From an uncultured Lachnospiraceae bacterium (GTDB lineage Bacteria; Bacillota; Clostridia; Lachnospirales; Lachnospiraceae): a stretch of 7,339 nucleotides of DNA. Positions 1-5,717 of the stretch are shown here, in pieces. The stretch lies in NCBI GenBank assembly GCA_937885345.1, contig CAKZZH010000096.1, positions 1 to 7,339 of the forward strand, in the 5' to 3' direction. The position numbers were made by a program, and so were the translations under genes. Positions within the stretch are counted from its first letter, which is position 1, and every line of letters begins with the position of its first letter. The notes beneath the pieces are model-generated. The model searched no databases. It was given only the letters and a program-made list of their open reading frames with translations, and was not told the origin of the DNA.

Positions 1-530
1 CCGCCGGTATCCGAGCCCAGTGCAAAGAAACACTCATCGGCCGCAACAGCCGCAGCGCTTCCACCCGAAGAGCCACCCGGAACATGCTCTGTATTGCGAG
101 GATTACGCGTAACCCCGTAATAAGAGGTCTCGGTCGTGGAACCCATGGCAAATTCATCCATATTGGTCTTACCTATAAGCACCGCACCGGCCTTCTCAAG
201 ATTGAGAACAGCCTCGGAAGAAAACTGCGGGATAAAATTCCCAAGGATCTTGGAAGAACATGTGGTAAGGATTCCCTCGGTGCACATATTATCCTTAATG
301 GCAACAGGAACGCCGGCAAGAGGACTCTTTACTTCACCGTTCTCTATCTTCTTCTGCGTATCCTCGGCTCTCTTAAGAGCCGCGTCCTTATCAAAAGTCA
401 CATAGGCATTAACTGCCTCTTCCTTTTCTTCGATTCTCTCTATAACGCTCTTCATAGCGTCAACTGCCGTAACTCTGCCAACGCCGATCTCTTTTCCGAG
501 TTCAAGCGCCGTCATATCCGAAATATTCAT
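1..530 (-). CDS. gatA: Glu/Asp-tRNA(Gln/Asn) amidotransferase subunit A, N-terminal part (cut by window edge)
   Basis: GatA is the amidase subunit of the cytosolic GatCAB complex. It releases ammonia from glutamine so that GatB can amidate Glu-tRNA(Gln) or Asp-tRNA(Asn). The 176 visible codons begin MNISDMTALELGKEIG and show the amidase-signature region. VAIKDN holds the catalytic Lys79. PGGSSGGSAAAVAA (151-164) holds the cis-Ser Ser154. ALGSDTG (170-176) ends at the window edge, so the acylated nucleophile, expected at Ser178, lies just outside. By family knowledge the triad is Lys79/Ser154/Ser178 in Staphylococcus aureus GatA, and the numbering here coincides. The ATG start follows GGGAGG at 536-541 with a 5-base gap; that ribosome binding site overlaps the gatC stop codon. 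The gene starts 10 bases after gatC ends, so the two are surely one transcript. The reading frame is intact over the visible part. gatB is expected further downstream but is not seen. Confidence 0.97.
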   Translation of the reverse strand, partial: MNISDMTALELGKEIGVGRVTAVDAMKSVIERIEEKEEAVNAYVTFDKDAALKRAEDTQKKIENGEVKSPLAGVPVAIKDNMCTEGILTTCSSKILGNFIPQFSSEAVLNLEKAGAVLIGKTNMDEFAMGSTTETSYYGVTRNPRNTEHVPGGSSGGSAAAVAADECFFALGSDTG

Positions 531-540
531 ATCTGCCTCC

Positions 541-843
541 CTATCCTTCCACCGTTTTGGGAACCACATAGGTATCCCCTTCATCGCTTAAAAGCGGTGC
601 ATTGGCAAGGGCGGCTTTGCTACCGTCGCCATTGGTCACTACATCTTCACGCATTACATTTCCTGTGGCGAACACATGACTCATCGGCTCCACGCCTTCT
701 GTGTCCAGTTCTCCGAGCTTGTCGATATAATCAAGCATATCAGCCATATCCTTCTTGGCCTTTTCCCTTTCTTCGCCCGTAAGTTCGAGCTTCGCAAGGA
801 TTCCGACATACTCGATCGTCTCATCACTTATTACATTAGCCAT
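541..843 (-). CDS. gatC: Glu/Asp-tRNA(Gln/Asn) amidotransferase subunit C
   Basis: GatC is the small subunit that wraps around the GatA-GatB interface and stabilises the amidotransferase. The 100-residue product has the usual family length and pattern: an N-terminal MANVISDETIEYVGILAKLEL helix, an acidic helical stretch ending LDTEGVEP (about 54-61), the MRED motif and a C-terminal YVVPKTVEG tail. The frame remains open to an upstream ATG at 864, but the start at 843 is chosen because AAGGAG lies 6 bases before it and the protein then begins at the usual family position. It sits 36 bases after the flavodiiron gene and 10 bases before gatA. The short gap to the flavodiiron gene contains an A/U-rich imperfect hairpin with no clear meaning. 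Confidence 0.96.
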   Translation of the reverse strand: MANVISDETIEYVGILAKLELTGEEREKAKKDMADMLDYIDKLGELDTEGVEPMSHVFATGNVMREDVVTNGDGSKAALANAPLLSDEGDTYVVPKTVEG

Positions 844-849
844 TTCTTT

Positions 850-855
850 CTCCTT
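850..855 (-). promoter_or_regulatory. Ribosome binding site that fixes the gatC start
   Basis: AAGGAG on the minus strand, 6 bases before the ATG at 843. It supports 843 as the start over the longer in-frame ATG at 864, which has no comparable upstream site. Confidence 0.85.
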
Positions 856-879
856 AAAATGCACAAGACATTGTATATT

Positions 880-2049
880 TTACATCATTTCCTTCATAAG
901 AGCCTTAATCGCTCCGGCCGTATCGGGCTTTAATGTGGACCGGATCGTAACCATCGTATCCGCAATGGTTATATCCTTCATAGCCGCAAGATGATCCTTC
1001 ATAAGCTTGCCGGCAACAGGTCCCCACGATCCGTTCTCGATGATTCCGACCTTGCGGTTCTGAAAATTCTTAAGTGCAAGGTGATTCAGGAAGTTCTCCA
1101 TCGGCGGGAAAATAGCCCCGTCATAAGTACATGCCGCAAGTATCATCCTGTCATACAGAAAAGCCTGCTCAACAGCCTCGGAAACATCTTCCTCGGTAAG
1201 GTCCATGGTCACAACGGTTTCGCCCGCCTTCTTAAACTCTTCTGCAAGAAGAAGTGCGATCTTCTTGGTATTGCCATGTATGGAAGCATAAGGTATGAAA
1301 ATGCCCTTCTTGAATGGCTTATAGCTGCTCCAGGTATCATAAGTCTCCATCACAAAGGCGATGTCTTCCTTATGAACCGGGCCGTGAAGCGGCGCGATAC
1401 ATGCGATATCAAGCGCAGAAGCCTTCTTGAGAAGTTGCTGAACATTCATACCGTATTTACCCACAATATTAAAATAATAGTGACTTGAATCCGCGATCCA
1501 TTCCTCGTTATTGCAAAGTGCACTGAAAGTACCGAACGCATCGGCTGAGAAAAGAACCTTCTCGCTCTCCTCATAAGTCACCATAACTTCGGGCCAGTGA
1601 ACCATGGGCGCCATTATAAAACGAAGTGTGTGGCTTCCGAGCGATAAAGTATCATTCTCTTTAACCGCCACAAATCTGGACATAAGATCCTCATTAAAAA
1701 ACTGAGGAAGCATCTGCCCAGTCTTGGCACTTCCGACAAGCTTCATATCCGGATATATCTCGACAAGCTTAGCAATACCGCCCGTATGATCCGGTTCCAT
1801 ATGCTGTATAACAAGATAATCCGGCTTCTTATCCGCAAGAGCCGTTTTAACGTTCGCAAGGAATTCTTCGATCCCTCTCTCATCAACCGTGTCCATTATG
1901 GCTATTTTATCGTCAAGAATAACATAAGAATTATATGAAATACCCTCTGTCGGATACTGACTCTCAAAAAGTTCAAGTTCCGGATCGTCCGCACCGATAA
2001 ATCTGATGGCATCTGAAATCTCAACTCTTTTTAATATATCTTCATTCAT
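880..2049 (-). CDS. Class A flavodiiron protein (O2/NO reductase, FprA/Roo family)
   Basis: A cytosolic flavodiiron protein of 389 residues, which in anaerobes reduces O2 to water or NO to N2O with electrons usually passed from rubredoxin. The N-terminal metallo-beta-lactamase-like half has the diiron ligands: HMEPDH (His83, Glu85, Asp87, His88), MVHWPE (His151), SADAFG (Asp170) and APLHGPVH (His222). The C-terminal flavodoxin half starts near residue 250, with the FMN phosphate loop YASIHGNTKKIA (254-265), then CTYDGAIFPPMENF (307-320) and ENGSWGPVAGK (338-348). The length is that of class A enzymes: no fused rubredoxin or flavin reductase domain, and no rubredoxin gene in the window. The start follows AAGGAGG (2055-2061) with a 5-base gap. 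It lies between an unknown gene and gatC on the same strand. Family assignment is firm. Preference for O2 or NO cannot be read from the sequence, so no gene symbol is given. Confidence 0.95.
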   Translation of the reverse strand: MNEDILKRVEISDAIRFIGADDPELELFESQYPTEGISYNSYVILDDKIAIMDTVDERGIEEFLANVKTALADKKPDYLVIQHMEPDHTGGIAKLVEIYPDMKLVGSAKTGQMLPQFFNEDLMSRFVAVKENDTLSLGSHTLRFIMAPMVHWPEVMVTYEESEKVLFSADAFGTFSALCNNEEWIADSSHYYFNIVGKYGMNVQQLLKKASALDIACIAPLHGPVHKEDIAFVMETYDTWSSYKPFKKGIFIPYASIHGNTKKIALLLAEEFKKAGETVVTMDLTEEDVSEAVEQAFLYDRMILAACTYDGAIFPPMENFLNHLALKNFQNRKVGIIENGSWGPVAGKLMKDHLAAMKDITIADTMVTIRSTLKPDTAGAIKALMKEMM

Positions 2050-2108
2050 ATGGGCCTCCTTAAATCAGACTGCATGACGGCATACCACACCGACAATATC
2101 ACTTCTAT

Positions 2109-2137
2109 ATCTTAACAAAAAATGCACCTTTATTCAA
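2109..2137 (-). promoter_or_regulatory. Weak candidate promoter for the flavodiiron gene
   Basis: TTGAAT (2132-2137) and TAAGAT (2109-2114), each 4 of 6 to the sigma-70 consensus, are separated by 17 bases. The predicted start of transcription is near 2102, leaving a leader of about 52 bases. The -35 box overlaps the end of the upstream gene. The flavodiiron gene lies 84 bases downstream of that gene, the largest gap in this part of the operon, so an internal promoter is plausible but unproven. Confidence 0.3.
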
Positions 2138-2640
2138 GCAATTTGGCCCATAAATACCCGAAGGATCCGAAGAATCCTCTCATCCTTAAGATATAATACT
2201 TCCTTCGCCGGCCACGGCACGCTTTCAACAAAGCCTCTGTCCTTTGCGTCAAGCCCTTCAAGAAATGACGCATAGGCTGAAGGGCTTTTTATTTTATACA
2301 GACCAAAGGGAATTATTACATAATCCGATGCGGCCGTTTTGCGGCTGTCCTTCACAACCCGGCGGTAGGTAGACCTGCCGTATTCATCTTTATCAAGAAT
2401 GTACTCCGCTTCCTGCCAATCGGCAGACGGCTCGTTCTCGCAGATAATTCCCTTCTCTGTCAGATAGTTATAAATCTCTTCACAGACAGTGCGAACGGGG
2501 ACGGGGTAATCCAGCTTACGCGCAATCTCTTCGGCAGAATAACCTAAATCAAAGAGGTGGCGTATACCACCTCTTGATGAAACATCAAATATAAAATTAT
2601 TCAGAGCACTCTTAAAATGCTTGCCTTCATCGCTGCTCAA
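2134..2640 (-). CDS. Uncharacterised protein with helix-turn-helix-like segment, TTG start
   Basis: I do not recognise this 168-residue protein. It has no signal peptide, membrane segment or cysteine cluster, so it is probably cytosolic. Residues 34-62 (YSAEEIARKL, then VRTVCEEIYNYLTEKG) look like two helices of a winged-helix or helix-turn-helix fold. Residues 71-105 are charged and hydrophilic. The C-terminal part has DYVIIPFGLYKI (106-117), FLEGLDAKDRGFVES (126-140) and a basic closing helix ERILRILRVF. The TTG at 2640 is chosen because AAAGGGAGG lies 6 bases upstream. An in-frame ATG at 2685 would start inside the terminator hairpin of aspS and has no ribosome binding site. The gene lies 83 bases after aspS and 84 bases before the flavodiiron gene, same strand. 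A role tied to translation or oxygen response would be guesswork. Confidence 0.8.
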   Translation of the reverse strand: MSSDEGKHFKSALNNFIFDVSSRGGIRHLFDLGYSAEEIARKLDYPVPVRTVCEEIYNYLTEKGIICENEPSADWQEAEYILDKDEYGRSTYRRVVKDSRKTAASDYVIIPFGLYKIKSPSAYASFLEGLDAKDRGFVESVPWPAKEVLYLKDERILRILRVFMGQIA

Positions 2641-2646
2641 GTTATA

Positions 2647-2655
2647 CCTCCCTTT
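2647..2655 (-). promoter_or_regulatory. Ribosome binding site that selects a TTG start
   Basis: AAAGGGAGG on the minus strand, 6 bases before the TTG at 2640. It is strong and well spaced, and is the main reason to reject the upstream ATG at 2685. It lies directly after the U-rich tail of the aspS terminator. Confidence 0.85.
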
Positions 2656-2707
2656 ATAAAATAATAAAGCCGGATACCAAGCCATGCATGACTCTTTGTA
2701 TCCGGCT
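2655..2707 (-). terminator. Rho-independent terminator of aspS, possibly leaky
   Basis: On the minus strand, AGCCGGATAC (2707-2698) pairs perfectly with GTATCCGGCT (2677-2668). After one mismatch, three more pairs (2696-2694 with 2681-2679) extend the stem around a 12-base loop. The stem is followed by TTTATTATTTTAT (2667-2655). It begins 16 bases after the aspS stop. The U-tract is broken by adenines, which suggests incomplete termination. That fits the lack of room for a promoter between this hairpin and the next gene's ribosome binding site. On the plus strand no T-run follows the hairpin, so it acts in one direction. Confidence 0.85.
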
Positions 2708-2723
2708 AAATTACATGTATTTA

Positions 2724-4469
2724 TCAGTCACGAATCTTGATATGAACTTCTCTGAGCTGCTGTTCCGTAACTTCATTCGGGGCACCGCACATAAAATCCT
2801 GAGCCGTTCCGCTCATAGGGAATGCAATAACCTCGCGGATATTCTCCTCATTACGAAGAAGCATGATCATTCTGTCAACGCCCGGAGCCATACCTGCATG
2901 AGGCGGAGCACCGAACTGGAATGCGTTGTAAAGTGCACCGAATTTGGCCTTTAACACTTCCTCGTCATAACCTGCGATCTCAAATGCCTTAACCATGATC
3001 TGCATATCGTGGTTACGAACGGCACCGCTTGAAAGCTCAACGCCGTTACAAACGATATCATACTGATATGCAAGTATATCAAGAGGATTCATATTGTTAA
3101 GCGCATCAAGACCGCCCTGGGGCATTGAGAAAGGATTGTGCGTAAATCCGATCTGCTTGGTTTCCGGATCCTTCTCAAACATCGGGAAATCGTTAACATA
3201 GCAGAATCTGTATGCATTCTTCTCGATGAGATCAAGTTTCTCACCAAGCTCGGTTCTTATCTGTCCCGCATAAAATGCTGCTCTCTCCTCAACATCAGCC
3301 ATAAAGAAAATGGTATCTCCGACCTGAAGACCTGCAAGGCTTCTGAACTCCTCTTTGAGATCCTCGGGAATGAACTTGTCGATGGGACCTTTATATGAGC
3401 CATCCTCAAGTACCTCAAGATATCCGAGGCCACCCATACCGAGGTCCTGTGCAAACTTAAGAAGCTTCTCATGGAAGCCCTTGCTCATCTCGGCATGAAC
3501 CTTGATCGCTCTTATCGTCTTGCCTATAAAAGGCTTAAATGTACATTTCTGGAAGAAATCGGTTACATCGATGATCCTCAAAGGATTACGAAGATCGGGC
3601 TTATCCGAACCAAACTCAAGCATTGCCTGCTTGTAGCTGATGATGGGATAAGGAGCCTTGGTAACCTCTGCTCCTTCGGGAGCAAATTTCTCGAATACGG
3701 CTGTAAGGACTTCTTCGCCTACCTTGAATACATCCTCCTGAGTTGCCATGCTCATCTCAAAGTCAAGCTGATAGAATTCTCCGGGAGAACGGTCCGCTCT
3801 TGCATCCTCATCTCTGAAGCAGGGAGCGATCTGGAAATACTTGTCGATCCCGGAGACCATAAGAAGCTGCTTATACTGCTGAGGTGCCTGGGGAAGCGCA
3901 TAGAACTTGCCCTTATATTTTCTTGAAGGAACTATGTAATCTCTTGCACCCTCAGGTGAAGATGCGCAAAGGATGGGCGTCTGAATCTCAACGAATCCCA
4001 TCTCCGTCATTTTCTCGCGAAGGAATGCAATTACTTTACTTCTGAATAAAATATTATCCTTAACCTTCTCGTTACGAAGATCAAGATAACGATATTTTAA
4101 GCGGACAGCCTCATTAACCTCACGTGAGGTCTGAACCTCAAAAGGAAGCTGTGAATATACCTGCCCGAGTACGTTGATCTCATGCGCCTCAAGTTCTATC
4201 GTACCTGAAGGAATCTTGGGATTGTAGGTTTCCTCATCTCTCTTTTCCATTACTCCGGCAATTGAGATGCATTCTTCTTTCTTGATGCCATTAAGAAGAG
4301 TCGTATCGCGAAGCACCACCTGAAGCACTCCGTACATATCCCTAAGATCGATAAAAGACACACCGCCGTGATCTCTGATATTCTCGACCCATCCGGCTAC
4401 CTTAAGTTCTTTACCAATGTCCGATTCACTGATCTGTCCGAGATTAACGTCTCTGTAAATATTGCTCAT
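2724..4469 (-). CDS. aspS: Aspartyl-tRNA synthetase, probably non-discriminating
   Basis: A class IIb aminoacyl-tRNA synthetase of 581 residues, a normal bacterial AspRS length; it acts in the cytosol and charges tRNA(Asp) with aspartate. The anticodon-binding OB fold spans about 1-105 (VAGWVENIRDHGG at 24-36). The catalytic core has ATPEGARDY-like SPEGARDYIVPSR (171-183), the aspartate pocket LPQAPQQYKQLL (192-203), motif 2 CFRDEDARADR (217-227) and motif 3 GAPPHAGMAPGVDR (520-533). The GAD insertion domain lies at roughly 300-400. Residue His34 replaces the Leu found in discriminating E. coli AspRS (Leu30) and matches His31 of the Pseudomonas aeruginosa enzyme that also charges tRNA(Asn). 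The nearby gatCA genes agree with that reading. SPGEFYQLD has one residue more than E. coli QPEFTQID, which I recall from other Firmicutes enzymes. AAGGAG (4477-4482) lies 7 bases before the ATG. Confidence 0.97.
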   Translation of the reverse strand: MSNIYRDVNLGQISESDIGKELKVAGWVENIRDHGGVSFIDLRDMYGVLQVVLRDTTLLNGIKKEECISIAGVMEKRDEETYNPKIPSGTIELEAHEINVLGQVYSQLPFEVQTSREVNEAVRLKYRYLDLRNEKVKDNILFRSKVIAFLREKMTEMGFVEIQTPILCASSPEGARDYIVPSRKYKGKFYALPQAPQQYKQLLMVSGIDKYFQIAPCFRDEDARADRSPGEFYQLDFEMSMATQEDVFKVGEEVLTAVFEKFAPEGAEVTKAPYPIISYKQAMLEFGSDKPDLRNPLRIIDVTDFFQKCTFKPFIGKTIRAIKVHAEMSKGFHEKLLKFAQDLGMGGLGYLEVLEDGSYKGPIDKFIPEDLKEEFRSLAGLQVGDTIFFMADVEERAAFYAGQIRTELGEKLDLIEKNAYRFCYVNDFPMFEKDPETKQIGFTHNPFSMPQGGLDALNNMNPLDILAYQYDIVCNGVELSSGAVRNHDMQIMVKAFEIAGYDEEVLKAKFGALYNAFQFGAPPHAGMAPGVDRMIMLLRNEENIREVIAFPMSGTAQDFMCGAPNEVTEQQLREVHIKIRD

Positions 4470-4517
4470 TACTGTTCTCCTTTTTCCCGCTTTGATCGCG
4501 AGTCCTATATCTTTGAA

Positions 4518-4546
4518 ATACTATCATATCGGCAGGATAATTTCAA
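4518..4546 (-). promoter_or_regulatory. aspS: Promoter of aspS
   Basis: TTGAAA (4541-4546, 5 of 6) and TAGTAT (4518-4523, 4 of 6) are separated by exactly 17 bases. Transcription would start near 4511, giving a leader of about 42 bases, too short for a T-box. The promoter lies in the 81-base gap after the S66 peptidase gene, in which no terminator hairpin was seen, so aspS may also receive read-through from that gene. Confidence 0.65.
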
Positions 4547-4550
4547 GTTA

Positions 4551-5582
4551 CTACTTAAGTTCAAAACCGATTTCAAAATCATCGCCCGATGCCTTCACAT
4601 GCGCATATGAACCGACTATAAGCGGCATCATCGGCGACATATGTCCTATATCAAGGTCCATGATTATCGGGACATTATATTTGGCGAGGATCTTTGTGAC
4701 CGCGTTTATATGATCGAGCCCCATCATTTCCTGTCCGATGCAAACCGGTCTTCCGATAAGGAATCCTTTAACATACTTAAACCAGCCGGCACTGTCAAGC
4801 GCCCAGATCGTGCGGTTTATATCCATCACATTAAGATCGCAGGCTTCAAGGAACCAGATAATTCCGTCCTCCTTATATCTCTCATTAAAATCACTTACCT
4901 TGTCATACACGGTCCCGCGAAGGTTTGACAAACAGTCAAGGCATCCGCCTATAAGCCTGCCCTCAAAGCTTACACCCTTCTTCATACCCTCCGGATAAAA
5001 TACATACTCCGTTTTCTCGGTTATATTATAAGGAGCGAGCGGTGTCTCTTCATTCTTGCCTCTGTCCCTTTCCCAGCCGTCATAGCCGGAGACTTTACTT
5101 GCTTTACCGGTGATGATATCAAAGGCATCACCGATCGCTTTGTGCCAGGGCTCCATTCCGAACGAAGATGCACAGGGGCCGTAAATTGCGGCCGTGTCCA
5201 TAAGCACCGCCGATAAGAAAACATAATTGGTATTATCCGAAAAACCCATATACCACTTGGGTTTGCTGTTCCTGATCCCCCCAAAATCCACGAAGGGAAG
5301 GATTGTGCACATAAGTTCCCCTCCGCCGCAGGAAATTATGACATCACAGTCGCTGTTTATAAAGGCATTGTTAAGTTCTTCGCCGCACATCTCCGGCTCG
5401 TTACTGATGCCTATACCTTTTTCTTCATAACAGTTGGGACCGAGATCGGTCTCATAGCCCATTTTATGAAAGACAGAAAGTGCATTGTCAAATGCCGATT
5501 TATAAGGCTCCGTCGCGCATCCGAACGACGGTGCGATAAATCCGATCTTTCCACCGGAAGATAAAAACCCGGGATATCTCAT
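4551..5582 (-). CDS. S66 family serine carboxypeptidase, MccF-like (LD-carboxypeptidase superfamily)
   Basis: S66 enzymes cleave bonds next to acidic or D-amino acids. LdcA trims murein tetrapeptides at the L,D bond; MccF cuts aspartate from processed microcin C, an aspartyl-adenylate mimic that poisons AspRS. This 343-residue protein shows the family order: GKIGFIAPS near the N terminus, CGGGELM (85-91), nucleophile Ser115 in YMGFSDNT, EGRLIGGCLDCL (207-218), Glu246 in WFLEACD, and His314 in DIGHMSPMMPLIVGS. No signal peptide or membrane segment, so cytosolic. Length and the long segment at about 165-200 before EGRLIGG resemble MccF (about 344 residues) more than LdcA (about 305). Trp170 may match a tryptophan of the MccF loop, but I see no counterpart of the second, adenine-stacking one. 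The start at 5582 follows AGGAGG with a 6-base gap; the ATG at 5600 precedes that site. It lies just upstream of aspS and divergent from an MFS gene. A murein-recycling role remains the main alternative. Confidence 0.9.
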   Translation of the reverse strand: MRYPGFLSSGGKIGFIAPSFGCATEPYKSAFDNALSVFHKMGYETDLGPNCYEEKGIGISNEPEMCGEELNNAFINSDCDVIISCGGGELMCTILPFVDFGGIRNSKPKWYMGFSDNTNYVFLSAVLMDTAAIYGPCASSFGMEPWHKAIGDAFDIITGKASKVSGYDGWERDRGKNEETPLAPYNITEKTEYVFYPEGMKKGVSFEGRLIGGCLDCLSNLRGTVYDKVSDFNERYKEDGIIWFLEACDLNVMDINRTIWALDSAGWFKYVKGFLIGRPVCIGQEMMGLDHINAVTKILAKYNVPIIMDLDIGHMSPMMPLIVGSYAHVKASGDDFEIGFELK

Positions 5583-5588
5583 GGAAAT

Positions 5589-5594
5589 CCTCCT
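5589..5594 (-). promoter_or_regulatory. Ribosome binding site that fixes the S66 peptidase start
   Basis: AGGAGG on the minus strand, 6 bases before the ATG at 5582. The in-frame ATG at 5600 lies upstream of this site and would translate through it, so the shorter protein is preferred. Confidence 0.88.
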
Positions 5595-5609
5595 ATGCAA
5601 TCATTTTAT

Positions 5610-5638
5610 TTTACGATATAATCGTATAGGATTATACT
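5610..5638 (+). promoter_or_regulatory. Candidate promoter of the MFS operon
   Basis: TTTACG (5610-5615, 4 of 6) and TATACT (5633-5638, 5 of 6) are separated by 17 bases. Transcription would start near 5645, giving a leader of about 73 bases. The -10 box shares four bases with the -10 box of the opposite-strand promoter, so the two could not be occupied at once. Confidence 0.4.
5612..5626. repeat. Operator-like palindrome between divergent genes
   Basis: TACGAT-ATA-ATCGTA, two perfect 6-base arms around 3 bases. It covers the predicted transcription start of the S66 peptidase gene (about 5624) and overlaps the -35 region of the plus-strand promoter candidate, the place expected for a repressor site acting on both genes. 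No regulator gene is in the window, and short A/T-rich palindromes also arise by chance. Confidence 0.4.
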
Positions 5639-5660
5639 ACAAGGGGCTGTATATAGACAA
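5631..5660 (-). promoter_or_regulatory. Promoter of the S66 peptidase gene
   Basis: TTGTCT (5655-5660, 4 of 6) and a perfect TATAAT (5631-5636) are separated by 18 bases. Transcription would start near 5624, giving a leader of about 42 bases before the ATG at 5582. Confidence 0.6.
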
Positions 5661-5672
5661 GGTTTAACGCCT

Positions 5673-5688
5673 TTCCCGGCTTCCCGGC
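5673..5688. repeat. Tandem 8-base repeat in the MFS leader
   Basis: TTCCCGGC occurs twice head to tail. It lies in the predicted untranslated leader of the MFS gene, 18 bases before its ribosome binding site AAGGGGG (5706-5712). It is the most GC-rich patch in an otherwise AT-rich intergenic stretch. A regulator site or simple slippage are both possible. Confidence 0.5.
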
Positions 5689-5717
5689 AATCCAAAGCAA
5701 ACATTAAGGGGGCATAA

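Noticed and set aside
84..782. Long plus-strand open frame over gatA and gatC
   Set aside because: It is antisense to two clearly conserved genes, and its product has low-complexity, shadow-like composition with no recognisable domain.
856..881. Imperfect A/U-rich hairpin between the flavodiiron gene and gatC
   Set aside because: The stem is weak, almost all A-U with a mismatch and a wobble pair, and no U-run follows. It is not a credible terminator or switch.
2654..2678. Promoter inside the aspS terminator (TTGGTA, 16 bases, TATAAA)
   Set aside because: Transcription would start within or past the ribosome binding site of the next gene, so the mRNA would lack it.
2638..2685. ATG start at 2685 for the unknown protein (183 residues)
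   Set aside because: It lies inside the loop of the aspS terminator and has no ribosome binding site. The TTG at 2640 has a strong one at the right distance.
2668..2707. Bidirectional terminator at the aspS hairpin
   Set aside because: On the plus strand the stem is followed by AAATTACATG rather than a T-run, and no plus-strand gene ends there.
4470..4550. T-box or other riboswitch leader upstream of aspS
   Set aside because: The predicted leader is only about 42 bases and shows no T-box sequence or stem. The gap is filled by the promoter and ribosome binding site.
5582..5600. ATG at 5600 as start of the S66 peptidase
   Set aside because: The strong AGGAGG lies between this ATG and the one at 5582, so translation from 5582 is the better fit.
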